Shown piece after piece: positions 1-12,123 of a stretch of 64,000 bases of DNA. Below the pieces are notes generated by a model. It did not search any database. It saw only the letters and a program-made list of their open reading frames with translations, and was not told the DNA's origin. A program made the translations under genes and the position numbers. Position 1 is the stretch's first letter. Every line of letters begins with the position of its first letter. The stretch lies in assembly GCA_027596075.1 (NCBI GenBank), contig JADGJC010000076.1:85907-149906 (forward strand), written 5' to 3'. The DNA comes from Rhizophlyctis rosea (lineage: Eukaryota > Chytridiomycota > Chytridiomycetes > Rhizophlyctidales > Rhizophlyctidaceae).

Positions 1-110
1 AGCGCACCATAACTTATCCAACAATTCGTCGGCATAGATTTTAGTAACGTGAATGTATTAACCAAACAACAGCCTCCTACCTCCCACCTGTAGGGTGGCC
101 TCACTATTGA

Positions 111-1289
111 TACCCTGAAGAGTCGAATATAGAATGGAAACGACACAAACTCAGCTCCTTATTACCAGTCCCCAACGAAGCAAACGCACCCAACACAGAA
201 GCCTCCACACCGCCCACACTCACCACCATCAATGACGACGCCCTCCTCGCCATCATGCAACACATCCCACCAACAGTCAACAACAAACAAAACAGTGCTT
301 GCTTCTGGTACCGACCTTCACCTCACATGCATATCATGTCCCAAACCTGCCACCGCCTTCACACCTTCCTCCGCGACCCAAGCGCCCGTTATCATTGATG
401 GACAACCCCAAACCCTAACTTCGACAGTTGAATATACGGGTCTTTGTTCAACATCAAAAGCCACGAACGAGACGCCAAATCCCCCCACCAACGGGCGTTA
501 GGGCATCATACTTTGATCTGATTGCAAGGCGGATCAGGACTGGGAACATCGAGTGATGGCCTATGGAGCGGTGTTGTGCGCGGTTGGATGCAAGTGTTAT
601 GTAGTGAGGGGTCTAAAGAGAATGGGGAATGGAATGTTGCTGAAGTTGTTGCTCTGTGTTGGGCGGAAAGGAAGGGCAGGGTGGGTAGGAGGGCGGCAAG
701 GGGCGGCATAGTGGATTTCCATCCTAGCCCTATGTATTGGTGAGGTGGAATTGGAAGGGTTCAGGGAGGAGGGAAGGAAAATGCAGAAATTTTTCCGACG
801 TTGAATCAACATGCCCGAACCCGCATTTCAAAGCATCGTTGCACCTTCAAGCGCGCAGATTTTACAGCCATTTACACGGATTCTAGGTCTCCCTCAACGC
901 GGCCGCTATCCGCATCCCCCATCGGGGTGGAATGGGCTGGATATGCACCCCTAGCAGGGAAGTAACAGAGTCGGCAAACATCGGTTTAGCAAACAGAGAA
1001 GGCGTCTTCTGGAACATCAATGCGACTTTTGGTTGATTTTTGCTGGTGGAACAGTATAGGTAGTTTGGCGGCCGGCCGTTTTTCGCTCAATTCGAGCCAA
1101 GGCGCTGGGGGGGTATGGGAGGGAAGCGCTATCGATGTCCTGGACTTGAAGGGGAGGGTCCGTGCGAAGTACCCCATCGATTGCCTATATATCCATCGTG
1201 ACAATGAAAATCTGGTCGGGTTCTTCGTTTCCGCCGATGAATGGGCATCACTTTGGTGCAGATTGGGCTCGTTGGGGTTTCCGCATTAG
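111..1289 (+). pseudogene. possible degraded F-box-like gene
   Basis: Two stretches look coding but do not join into one gene. Around 219-400 a frame reads LTTINDDALLAIMQHIP and, further on, MSQTCHRLHTFLRD before a TGA. That resembles the start of an F-box helix followed by the 'cells ... L...' segment of fungal F-box proteins. At 990-1289 a frame opened by a possible TAG acceptor reads through DVLDLKGRVRAKYPID and LVGFFVSADEW to a TGA. The stretch between them has stops in every frame and only short coding-like pieces. No start codon with a good context leads the first stretch. I read this as a remnant, or as a gene whose introns I cannot place. It could also be chance. Confidence 0.22.
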
Positions 1290-1574
1290 CACGGGATGGA
1301 GGAAGGGAAGAGGGTGTTTGGCGCAATAAGGACGGAGGCGAGCTCAACGCGCTTGTGACGACATGAGCGGCCGGGACGCCAAGTGTTGGTGTGGCACGCA
1401 GCACTTGACGAGACTGGCATGGCAACAAGTAATAGAAAAGCCATCAATCCCCATTCATAAATCAGATTCCTACAAAAGAACCACAACCCAAACTACCACC
1501 CATCCACCCTACATACAACCCCTACCGAAACAAAAAAACCCCATCTATATATAAATAGAAAAACACTTCCCTAC

Positions 1575-4500
1575 CTAACCCCGAATCTTCATCAAAGCAA
1601 ACTGATTCGCCAAATTCACAGCCTCCTCCACACCCGCAACCTCCGTCCCCGCCCCAGCAGCACTATCATCCTTCCCCCCCTTCTTCCCCCCAACAACCTG
1701 ACTAACAACATTCGCCCAGTCCGTAGCCTTGAACCCCTTCTCCTCAATCAAGTGCTATTCAACAAACGCAAAAAAAGAGATATTAGCAAAAAAAAGCCTT
1801 CAACATCGGGCCGGCAAACAACACCAACCCAAAAAAGCGAAACCAAAAAACAACCAAGAAAAGAAACAGAAAAAACAACAGCACACAAACATACCTTGGG
1901 AACAACACAAGAATGACTAACCTTCCCCCCCTCAACACTAATCAACATCGCAGCCTTATCCTTGGTTCCCTTCACATACTCAATAGCCTTCGCAACAGCT
2001 TTCCCTCCCACAGGCATAACCTTCACCAAAAACTCCGCCTCCGTATTCTCCTCAAAGAAACTCTTAACATCATCAACAGCCTCCTTCATCTCTTTCGCCT
2101 TCCGCGCCTTATCCTTCTCATCAAAGTCTTTCTTAATATTCGCGTACTTTTCGCGGAGAGCGAGTTTGCGAAGAAGCGGGGTGGAAGAGTCTTCGAGGGT
2201 TTTGGTGTAGGTTTTTAAAGCGGTGTCGAGAGAGGTGAAAGGGAAGGTTGAGATTTCAGCGAGTTGTTTTTCCAGTTCTTCGGCTACGCGTTGAGTTTGG
2301 AAGGCTTCGTCGCCCGTGACGCAGACGATACGTCTTACTCCCTTGGCGATACTACTCTCCTCAAGCACCACAAGACGCTTAATGTCCCCAGTCTTCGCGA
2401 CATGCGTGCCACCGCAGAATTCAATACTCGTCTCGGCCCACTTCGGGTTAGACGTGTCCTTCAAGATCTCCTCAATGTCGAAACCAACAGAGACGAGGCG
2501 GACTGGGTCAGGGTAAGTTTCGCCGAAAACAGCGCGGAGCCCGTTGATGGATTTAGCGATGTGGAGGGGCACTTCTTTGAAGTACATTTGGGAGTTGGCC
2601 TTGATGAAGGTGTCGCAGATGCGTTCGACTTCGGCAAGTTGGGCGGGTGTCGGGGCGGCCTTGTGTGGGTGTGAGAGGATGATTTATTGATTGAGTTTGA
2701 ATGGACACAACTGACCTTAGCAGAGTAATCGAAACGCAACTTCTCGGGCGCAACAAGGGAACCCTTCTGGTCCACTACGCTACCCAAAACTTCCCGCAGT
2801 GCAAAGTTGAGGATGTGCGTTCCGGTGTGGTTGTTCCGGAGGGGCCATCGACGAAGCTGGAGGGATCACAAACGGCAAATGTTGAGGATTGATCATGAGC
2901 TGCAGGTGTTTGACATTGAAAACACACATACCTCATCATAACTAGCAACAACCTCATCCCCAACCTTCAAACTCCCATACTTCAAATACCCAATATGCAA
3001 AACATAACCCCCAAACACCTGACAATCATCCACCGCAAAGTCCGCCTTCCCATCAATAGTAATACTACCCGTATCATACTGCTGTCCACCCTGCTCAGCA
3101 TAAAAGTTCGTCCTGTCCAACAAAATTCCAAACCGCCCTTGGAACGCCTCCGACGACACATCCGTCACGAACGACCCAGATTTGTAGATAGCCTTGACGG
3201 TAGCAGTTACGTCGTCCGTGCCGTATTTCGGAGAATCATCAGTGCGAGGAACGTCGGTCCGTTTTTCCAATTCACCCAAATCATGCACGTTTAGAGCTAC
3301 GACTTCCCCCTTCTCCTTCCCACCAGCACCTTTACTCCTCTCCTTGGCCTCCAACTGCGCCTTCTCAAACGCCATCTCGTCAACTTTCAGCCCGTTCTCC
3401 TCCGCCATAAGACGCGTCAAATCGACAGGGAACCCGTACGTATCATACAACCGCCACACATCCGCACCAGACAAGGTCTCGGCTTTCTCGGATTGCGCAG
3501 AGTGGAGGTATTCAGAAAAGAGCTTCTCACCCCGGTCGAGGGTTTTAGCGAAGGAGCGTTCTTCTTCGTCGAGGATTTCCTTCAGGTCGGAGACGCGCTT
3601 GGTGATTTCGGGGAAGGCATGGCCCATTTCGGCGATGACGGTGTCGGCGAGAGTGGAAAAGAAGCTGCCGATGGGGACGTCGAACTTCTTGCGGACGTAG
3701 CGGGCACCTCTTCTTAGGATACGACGAAGGACGTAGCCACGACCTTCGTTTGAGGGCACACCACCATCACTAATGGCGAAGGTCAATGTCCTTACGTGAT
3801 CCGCAACGACACGGTAGGCGGTGTCAATGCCATCCTTGTCGTCCGCGCCTACGAGACCGGAGTACGGCCGTGCGCCAGTCAATTTCTGAATAGCGGCAAA
3901 GATGCCAGTGAAAGCGTCGGTGTCGTAATTGGAGCGCTTGTCTTGTAGGACAGAGACGAGACGCTCAAGACCCATACCGGTGTCGATATGCTTGTTGGGA
4001 AGGGGTTTGAGGGATCGGTCGGGCTCACGGTTGAACTGCATGAAGACCAAGTTCCAGATTTCCAAAACGTCCGGGTCGTCCATGTTGACAAGGTGAGCGG
4101 CATTACGCCCACCAATGCGGTCAAAGTGAATCTCGGAGCAGGGTCCACATGGTCCTTGATCACCCATTTCTGATGGAACACATTTCAATGTAAATAAACA
4201 AACCTTGAAGCCACCGAATTGAGGTATACTCATGCTCACCCCAGAAGTTGTCCTTCGCGCTACCGGGCAAAATGTGATCTTCTTGCACGCCCCTTGCCAA
4301 CCACAAGTTCTTAGCCTCCAAATCAGCAGGCAAACCAAGCTTGTCGTCACCACCAAAGTACGTAATGTACAACCGGTCAGCAGGCAGCTTGTAAACCACC
4401 GTCAGGAGTTCCCAAGCCATCGCAATGGCTTCCGTCTTGAAGTAGTCGCCGAACGACCAGTTGCCCAACATCTCGAAGAAAGTGTGATGGTATGTATCTC

Positions 4501-5252
4501 TGCCGACATCCTCAAGATCGTTGTGCTTTCCACCTGGAATAAAGGTGCCACAACGTCAACACCACGGCAAACGAACTATGTAATTTTTCCATTCAAAACA
4601 GTCTGACGTACCAGCACGAATGCACTTTTGGGTATTGGCGGCACGCTTCAACTTTCCGAGGTCGGTCTCTTTGTCGACTGTTCCGAGGAAAATAGGTTTG
4701 AACTGTTCGCGTATGAGTTAGAACGGAGCTTTGTTGGAAAATGTCCACTCAAACAAAGGGCCAACAGCAATGGACCACCGCTTCGCATCGCGGAGCCCAT
4801 ATCCACCCCTTCGCTCGCTTGCTCTGGCCCAACCGGCGGACTGATATCCACCGCTCCGCGGCGCGGGCATTTCCACCGCTCCGCGGCGCGGGACCCATCC
4901 ACCGCTGCGCGTCACACAACAATCCATACATTACCTGGTTCATACCCGAGTTGGCGAAGAGCAAGGTCGGGTCATTGTGAGGGATAGAGGCGGAAGAAAC
5001 GACATTGGTGTGGGCGTGCTTCTGGACGAAATAGTCGATGAAGGTCTGCCTAACTCTGGCAACACCCCATTCAGGTTGTTCGACAGTCATTTTGGGTGTT
5101 GTAGTTACGAGAGTCGTAGAGAAAGCGCGGAGGGGGCCGTGGGAAAGAAGGGTATTACTGAATAGGGAATAGGGTACGAGGACAGATCGCACGGGTATTC
5201 CGCGAGGTGAAGTCGGCAAGCGTGTGAACAGAGTCCGCGCACTACCAAGCAT
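1575..5252 (-). CDS. ALA1: alanyl-tRNA synthetase, dual-start (mitochondrial and cytosolic)
   Basis: Charges tRNA-Ala with alanine. Seven exons: 5252-4935, 4702-4612, 4533-4240, 4169-2932, 2856-2716, 2659-1895, 1754-1575. They sum to 3027 nt, giving 1008 residues, the usual eukaryotic AlaRS length. Class II aminoacylation core: [15 protein letters not shown], then [32 protein letters not shown] and [15 protein letters not shown]. The editing domain has [11 protein letters not shown] and a C-x-G-G-T-H zinc/editing motif. The C-Ala part ends in QFALMKIRG. The first ATG (5252) adds 54 residues rich in R, S, T and L with no acids, a typical mitochondrial presequence. A second in-frame ATG (5090) begins the cytosolic protein. 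One gene probably serves both compartments, as known for yeast ALA1. Intron 1 (4703-4934) is unusually long and repeat-bearing. The gene is divergent from RAD18. Confidence 0.96.
4847..4915. repeat. GC-rich tandem repeat inside AlaRS intron 1
   Basis: A 21-nt unit beginning TCCACCGCTCCGCGG occurs exactly at 4847-4867 and 4872-4892 (period 25). A third, partial and diverged copy starts near 4898. Each unit contains the palindrome CCGCGG and a CGC-rich core, so the stretch could fold. A looser relative of the unit (CCACCGCTTCGC) lies near 4780. The array occupies most of the 232-nt intron; the other introns of this gene are 56-140 nt. Confidence 0.8.
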
Positions 5253-5899
5253 AAGCCAAGAGGACCTTTTCGCGAAGCAGTAAGCAAGCGTACTGCCTGT
5301 TCTGCGCCGTCCTATGAGACAATTTAAGGACGAAGGAAGGGATGGACTCGTCGGAATGAGCGTGGGTCCATATTTGTGTTGGAGTGGCATCCAGAGTGCC
5401 AGAGTGCCATCCATCCAGAAACGAGTGGCTTGGGACTGGAGAGACAATTGTGGCACAAAGATGGCAAGTTTGGGTCAAAGTGGTGGCACAGTCATCTGCA
5501 GTGGGGGCCAATCAAATGGGAGGCACATGAGGTGACTGACACAGAATGACACATTATGACACATAACTCACTCTAACCATTATCGGTATTACTGATGACT
5601 GCCTTTTTTGGAATGTCTGGCCCATCTGGACAGTCTGGTTGACCTTCGGTTGACCTTAGCTCACTTTTGCTTTCTCGCCTGGGAATAGCCTTCACTTCAC
5701 CTTTCTCACCATCTGCTACCATCTGCCCAGTTTCACTCAATACTCGGTATCCAATAGGTATCGGGCGCAATATGGTGCAGTCGTCCACTTCCGCAATGAC
5801 TGACAACCCTTCACCAGGCACCTCTCTCAGCTTTCGCTATTCGGCTATCCGACAAACCCTTCGACAATTTCCCACTCCCGGGCGACGTAACCATACAAA
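5253..5899. promoter_or_regulatory. shared divergent promoter region of AlaRS and RAD18
   Basis: This 647-nt gap separates two divergent starts (AlaRS at 5252 on minus, RAD18 at 5900 on plus), so both promoters and 5' untranslated parts must lie here. No convincing TATA box was seen on either strand. Around 5520-5650 there are short direct repeats: tgacac/tgacaca near 5530-5560 and gttgacctt near 5638-5656. I see no gene in it. Confidence 0.5.
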
Positions 5900-8193
5900 A
5901 TGCTAGACTCGGATATATCGGACCCGGCGGACTGGCCGAAGGAGTTTGAAGCTTTTCGCCGGCTTGAGAGCTCATACCGCTGCGATATATGTAAAGAGTT
6001 CTTCAAAACGGCAATGACAATCTCGTCCTGCGACCACACCTTTTGCTCGTATTGCATCCGGGACCATTTTCAGAACAAAGGCACAGAGTGTCCAACTTGC
6101 AGAACATCAAATAGAGGTGTATCTGATCTCATGAAGAACAGAGGTTCGTTTTCTCTCATGAGAGTTGGTGGCTCACTTCGACTGTAGATCCCTAACTGTC
6201 AAGCCGCACTGCAGCGCTGGACGACTCCGTCGAGATTTTCAAACAATGCCGAGACCAATGCCTACCTCTCCTTTTGGAAACGCTATCTAAAAACGCCTCC
6301 TCCTCATCATCATCATCTCAACCTTCCCGCTCACTCCCAGTTTTGGAACAACCTCTATCCCAGCCGTCATCTCCGGAACCATCCCGTCCCCGCACTCGAT
6401 CGTCACAACGATTATCCCGAGCAAATAGCGCACTCTCCAATGGCAGTGCAAGTGGTGGAAGCGATGCTGGTCCTGCTGTTTGGGATACGCCTGTTCTGCC
6501 CCCGACATCATCTTCAAACTCACGAAAAAGAACGAGATCATCATCATCAATAGATAACAATATCTATCAATCACAGCCACCACCACATCCACCCTCACAA
6601 CATCCACCACAAGCACCACAACCGTCGCAACCCGCCACTGATGAAGGTAATGCAGGATCTTTATGATGGAAAGCTCAAATTGATGCAGAAACTAAAACAA
6701 CGGATGCAGGCGAACAAATAGTCCAATGCCCCATCTGTGGCAAGAACGTCAAAAACCGCAACGCTTTAGTTCATATAGACAGCGGATGTAAGCAGCTAAT
6801 CGCCGGCGCGGAGTCATTTTTACAGCCGCTTAGATCGACGTCGCGGGTGGGGACACAACGACATCCACCACCATCGCATTCGGCGAGCCGATCTCATGTA
6901 ACGACAGCACCGCCTGCAACAAATCATGTAAGATCTACATCAACGGTACCCGGAGAGTTCCAGGCTATTTCATCGCGGTTGGTAGTGTTTTGGTTTGAAA
7001 AATTGGGCTTGTGGACAGTATGATGGACACATTGGTTTACGAATTTTGGTCAAATAGGAACAAAGCTCCACGAGTAGATAAGCGGAGACCGAAGCCTTCT
7101 GTCGTATATGCACAGGAGAATGAAAAGTCTTTGAGGAAGAGGTTGAAAGTAAGTTTTCCTCAAAAACCCCCCATTCATTCGCATCATGGTCGTTTTCCAC
7201 CCGTTGCTTCTCCAAAAGCCAACAACCTAACCCCTCCCACCACAAAAGGACGACTCCCTCCCAACAACCGGCACAAAAGCCACCCTAATCCGACGCCACC
7301 AAGAATGGCTAAAACGCTATAACGCGAACCTCGATGCGCGGTTTCCGCTTTCTGATGATGCGATTCGGAGGGAGGTTGTGGAGTGGGAGAGGACGGTTGG
7401 GAGTGGTGGGGGGTCTTCTTTTGGTTCGTTGTCGTTTGGGGGGGCGGTTGGGCATGCGGCGGGAGGAGGGACGGGTGGAGGGATGGGTGGGGCACATGAA
7501 GATACGCCGGAGGATCGGATGGCGAGGGAGGAGCATAAACGGAGTTATGATGTCGCGTATCGGGAGTTGATTGAGGGAATGCGGAGGAGGAGGGAGGAGA
7601 GGAGGAAAGAAAAAGAGAAGGTTAAGGTGAATGGGGGTGGGAGTGGGAGTGGGAGTGGAGGAGGGAGTGGGGAAGGGGATGGAGGAGTGGATCGGGATGG
7701 GGATGTTGAGATGGGGAGTGACGGTGTCGGAGGAGGTGGGCAGTCGTTTGTGACGATGACTGAAGGCGGAATGACAAATGGAGCTCCGAAGGACGACCAT
7801 CTGCGGTTGATGGCGCATATGGCGTCGGCTTTGGCTGATAGATCGGGAACGTCAACGGGCATAACGATTCCATCTCCTTTGTTATTTTCGTCAACGACAA
7901 CCACAACTCCACACATCGCACCTTCCATACTCACTCTCCCATCCATACCTTCCCTCCCAACACCTACACTCCCCTCTCTAATCCAATCCTCGCTTTCGAT
8001 ACCGTTGGGGAGTGAAGCTTATAGTGAGGGCGGGGTGGATGATGAGGCGCTTTTGGGGGTTGAGGTTGGGGGTGTGGCGGGTGTCGGGCGGGATGGGGGG
8101 TTGCCACCACCATTTTCGTCGCCGGTACGGGGTGGGGACTCGCTGGTTGTGCCGGAGACGCCGCCTAGAGGGGAGGGAGGGAGGGAGGGGTGA
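5900..8193 (+). CDS. RAD18: postreplication-repair E3 ubiquitin ligase RAD18
   Basis: Ubiquitinates PCNA with RAD6 at stalled replication forks. The start MLDSDISDPADWP is the classic RAD18 opening. Exon 1 (5900-6143) carries the C3HC4 RING (CDIC, CDHTFCSYCI, CPTC) at about residues 28-66. Exon 2 (6215-6646) is Ser/Pro-rich. Exon 3 starts at 6710 with a UBZ4 zinc finger (CPICGKNV...HIDSGC) near residues 229-250. A SAP domain (LRKRLK...LPTTGTKATLIRRHQ, then WLKRYNANLD) spans the intron 7149-7248. The last exon (7249-8193) becomes very Gly/Ser-rich. One junction is doubtful: exon 3 may end at 6927 or 6981, and the next may start at 7083. With 6981/7083 the total is 1959 nt, or 652 residues. The tail after about residue 380 is low complexity and longer than usual. 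Confidence 0.9.
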
Positions 8194-9410
8194 GGTGTTG
8201 GGAGGGTGGGAGAGGAGTTTTGGAGGGAGGGTTGTAGGTTTTAAGGGGAATGTGTATATAGAATTTTGTGTAGCCGCCAGAACCCGTGATGCGGGCGTTT
8301 TCTTAGTGTTATCTTTTTTGCCGGCCCACTTTTTTTGGGGGTTCTGATTTGTTAGACCTTGCTGAGTTTTGCAAATTTCCATTTGCTGCAACGCATGAAA
8401 AACTTTCTCAAAAAAATGTGTTTTTGCTTTTATGATTTAGCCATGAATGAGGGGCGAGGTATCTTACTTTTTGCGAGTACCGATTTTTCGAGAACGTGGG
8501 TTGTTGAACGGACAAAATGGCGGGCTTTTTCATCCTGTTGTCCAAGGACCACCAATGGGAGCACTTCTGCATCCCCGGGGTAGTAGTACTTTTCTTATTG
8601 CCTCTGGTTTTGTTGGGGTGTCACTGCTCTTGTTCGCGAATTCAGGACCGTGACTACTCTACTCCTGCTGATTTTGCCTTGCCAGATGAGATATGGTCCT
8701 CACTACGCTTTGATATAAGCGTTACCATACAAAGGTTTTCCGCTTTTTTTTGTGCGTTTTTTGGTGCTTGATTGAGGCTGCTCATATTGGTAGAAAGGGA
8801 CGCCATGAGTCTCTACAGGATTGAAATGTGGTTCACCACTGGTCGGTTGAAGGGGTTCAGCTTGGCCGACCCCGAAAAATTGATGTTTTCGAAAAGAATT
8901 TTGGTTTTGCAAGGTTTGTTTCACTGGATGACATCCGAAACCCTCGGTCTCATAGAATAGAAATATCCGATATCCTATATCTCTATTGAACCGGCCGGAA
9001 ACCAACAATATTTTACATCTATTTTCCATGAAAATATCTATGTGGGGTTTCGGATGTCACCCACCTTGGTGCAAGTGGCGCAGGAAACGCGTTGGGTAAA
9101 AAGGGTATTGTAGACCCCATGAACACTCTATGCTCGTTCTGGGCCTAAGTTCGTGACCCCGATCGCGCTTCGTGGCGTAATGTCCATTTGAGTGTTGGTT
9201 ACTAGGAACATCAAATAGTTCAAAAAACATTGCGGGGTGAGAGAGGAGATGAGATGGACATAAGTAGTGGATGTGGAATATGGAATCACCCCCCTCAAAG
9301 TTCACACAGAAAGTTCTACAGAAGTTCTGATTTCTACGATTCCCCATCGCTGGATCCTCTCATTGTCGAAACTGTCAAGTCCGCAGAGCTCAGGGAAGGG
9401 AGGCTGGGCT

Positions 9411-9584
9411 GGGGGCTCAGTGTTGGGAGGAGTTGTGGGGCACAGGTTTATTGTACAACAGTAGGGGTTCAGTAAAGTTTTTGGCACTTCCTGTGTAAAT
9501 TCGGAGCCCCGGAGTGCGCCAGAACCCACTTGTTGGAGGGGGGGCTCAGTGTTGGGGCTTAGGAACGAGTTGTGGGGTACAGGG
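9411..9584. repeat. imperfect direct repeat pair
   Basis: A unit containing gggggctcagtgttggg and gagttgtgggg plus acagg occurs at 9411-9446 and again at about 9539-9584. The second copy has about 9 extra bases in the middle. The copies are about 128 bp apart in the same orientation. Nothing coding is associated. Confidence 0.6.
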
Positions 9585-10024
9585 GTAGGCACATTCAAAA
9601 TTTTTCTCATTGGGGCCTCGCATGATGGCACACACATCCCATTCCCGGCGTCCTCCTTCATGGTCCACGCAGCTCGGCAATCATCGCTTTCCCCCTGATC
9701 CTGAATTTCCACCTTCAACTCTCTAACCTGGGCCCCTACCTACACTTCCATCTTCACGGCACCTTTGGGACGCATCCTTCGAGCCCAGACAGCCATGGGA
9801 TGAATGCTTTTGCAGTAATTCGGGTCGGTCGGTCGTTCTCGGATGGGTTCGGGAAGGGAGGAGAGTCGAGACGAACCGAGGCGTTGACTTGACCAAAACC
9901 CCTTCCTTCTCGCCCTTCCCCGGGGCCTCATCAACCGACTTTGACCGCATTATTGGTGCTGTTCGTCGTGATCTCCACGAACTTCCCCCTCAATCCACCC
10001 TGCACCAATCCCCCATCCAGATTC

Positions 10025-10030
10025 TATAAA
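10025..10030 (+). promoter_or_regulatory. TATA box of the lectin gene
   Basis: TATAAA lies about 75 nt before the ATG at 10104. It is followed by a C/T-rich leader (ccccctt..., cttcccccctc), a common arrangement for highly expressed fungal genes. Confidence 0.55.
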
Positions 10031-10103
10031 ACTTCGTCCCCCTTCCTCAATTATCTTTCACCAGCACCCAACTTCCCCCCTCACACTTCCAAAAACGCAC
10101 CTC

Positions 10104-10842
10104 ATGAAAATCACATCCATCCTCGGCCTCCTGGCCCTCGCATCGTCCGCCGTCGCCATCGCCTGCCGCACCAGCGGTGACTGCCCGGCTGGTTCCTGTG
10201 TTGGCGGAGTTTGCGGCACCGCTGGAATTTTGGTTAATCCTGGCGGCAGCACGGTCACTCAGTGCAGCATTTGCTCTACGTATCCCAGCCAATCGCTCCA
10301 AAGAGGGGGTGCGTTTTTTTGGGCCAAATCAGTGTGCCTTTTTTTGTCTTTCTTTCCTTCTTTTTGAATGCGGGAGAGGAGGGGCGAGTACATAAGATCT
10401 TTGAAAAACGGATTCCCATGACTAATTTTGAAAAAACTTTCTGATTTTTCCTTCAATGTTTTTTTTTTCAGAGAGCCTGGTGGACAACTCCGCCGCCGCA
10501 CAGTACAGCGCACGCTACCAGCTCATCAACAATGCAGGCCAGATCATGATCCTCCAATCCGACGAGAACCTCGTTGTCTACAACCCTGGCTACAAGTCCG
10601 TCGTTTGGGCGTCCAACACCGGTCTCGGATCCACTACAAAGCCCGCCGGCAGCCATGGCACCCTCCTCATGCAGACCGACGGGAACCTCGTCCTTTACCG
10701 CTCCTTTGACTCGGGAGCCAAACCCGTCTCCAGGTGGAACACTGGCACTAGAAGCAGTGGAGTCAATTGCCTTTATTTTGATGATTTTGGTACCATCAAC
10801 GTTCTTGACTACCGTTGCGGAGTTGTGTGGCGTTCAAAATAG
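10104..10842 (+). CDS. secreted bulb-type (D-mannose-binding-like) lectin
   Basis: Two exons (10104-10308, 10472-10842; 576 nt, 191 residues). A signal peptide (MKITSILGLLALASSAVAIA) leads into a short cysteine-rich part, with six Cys within about 45 residues. Exon 2 is a bulb-type lectin domain with the repeating pattern GQIMILQSDENLVVY and GTLLMQTDGNLVLY, i.e. the Q-x-D-x-N-x-V-x-Y sugar-site motif. The first copy reads Q-S-D-E-N-L-V-V-Y and the second Q-T-D-G-N-L-V-L-Y, both intact. A third, imperfect copy (CLYFDDFGTINVLD) lacks the key residues. The protein ends VVWRSK, normal for the fold. It is probably secreted and carbohydrate-binding; ligand and role are unknown. The intron has a T-rich tract before the acceptor and a strong TATA box precedes the gene. 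Confidence 0.88.
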
Positions 10843-12123
10843 ATTGATCTTTCAGGAAATGGGCTGTTTGAAGAATGGGGGCAGGAGGGAGGACGGGGTC
10901 AATAGATGGAATTTAGTGGATATTGGAGGTTAGAGGGGGTTTTCTTTCTTAGTTGGCTGGTAGATCTGTTTTGGGAAACTTTTAAAGACTTTTTCTTTTG
11001 TTAGTTCGCTGGTCGATCTGCCAAAAAGCCACCCCAAACGGTTCTATAAATACAAATGAAATGGAATCCAATTTTTCCGCTTTGCCTCATGTAAATCATT
11101 GGATCCTCCCACACGTTATTCTTGTGCACGAGCTCAATTACTTATTGTACGTTGCACTAGCTGTGGTGTATATTAGGGGTGACATAGCACAGGGGCAGGT
11201 GACCCTTCTTAGTGGTTCCTCCAGGGCAAGGGCAACCATGATACCTACCTCACCTTCTAGTGCGATCTGCAAAGCTCACAATGTTGTTGACCGTTAATGA
11301 CGGTTTGGAGGCAGGAAAGGAACATCCACTTGAACCACTGCAACTATTTGCCGGCCTTGTAGGTGGGACATTCGACCTCAAATACGGTGGGCAAGACACC
11401 TAGTGTGATGAGCTTTTCCTCTCTCGCTCTTTGGCATGCCAGCCCTTTCGAGTACTTCTCCTCATTGGGAATTTTGTAGGGTGATGTACATACTGGGACA
11501 TGTGATGGCGGATGAAGGTGCCGATGTCCGATTGAGGAATGGGCTGCCTGGGGCCTGGAAGTAACCAACTCATGTCATCAAGCCTCGGCACATGTTGGCA
11601 TACTTCTCATGGAACGCAAAGGCCTTTTGAGTTGGAAATCCCGTCACAAGACAGATGAAGGTGAGTCAGATGAACAACCTCAATCCACCATCACGTTGGC
11701 ATTTGGCGAAATTTTGCCCGAGGGGTGTTCCTCTTTGGTAATTCATGGTCAACTGGGCCGAATAATGTAATGGTGAAGGGAGGGGAATCAGAATCGCGCC
11801 GGCTGAAGGGATGACAATGATTATTTGGGCCATGGGTGGAGGGATTAGTGAGACCCATGTCACACCACCAGAGGGGTTCCGGTTAACAAGATGTTGATCC
11901 ATAATGAGTACAGCACGAAAATGCCAAAAGCATGATCCATGTGAATTCCACGACTGGTCAATCTTGCTTGGGGCCAACTGGGGATTACATTTGCTGCATT
12001 GACTCAATGGTCACTCACGCCCTCGGCTCCGTAGTTCCTGAAGATATTAAAGTTGAGCGTTCGGTTCCTACAAGAGAAGTTTCGATGTCTTGATTCGACA
12101 TACCTAGCGGGGTATGTTTCGAG
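10843..12123. other. intergenic, no clear gene
   Basis: This stretch lies between the lectin gene and the NLR-like gene. On the minus strand, 11344-11568 and 11666-12007 are open but show no recognisable motif or convincing splice partner. They could be remnants. A TATAAATA at 11045-11052 leads to nothing recognisable. Confidence 0.45.

Larger units (their letters stand above)
8194..10103. other. intergenic, no gene seen
   Basis: Only short, unconvincing open frames occur between RAD18 and the lectin gene. The left part is T-rich and probably holds the RAD18 3' end. An imperfect direct repeat lies at 9411-9584 (separate entry). Confidence 0.6.

Noticed and set aside
7378..8193. Separate gene downstream of RAD18
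   Set aside because: The frame is continuous with the SAP-domain exon at 7249 and the upstream splice phase fits, so it is the RAD18 tail.
11344..12007. Minus-strand open frames between the lectin and NLR-like genes
   Set aside because: They look partly protein-like, but I found no consistent splice joins or recognisable domain, so no gene is called.
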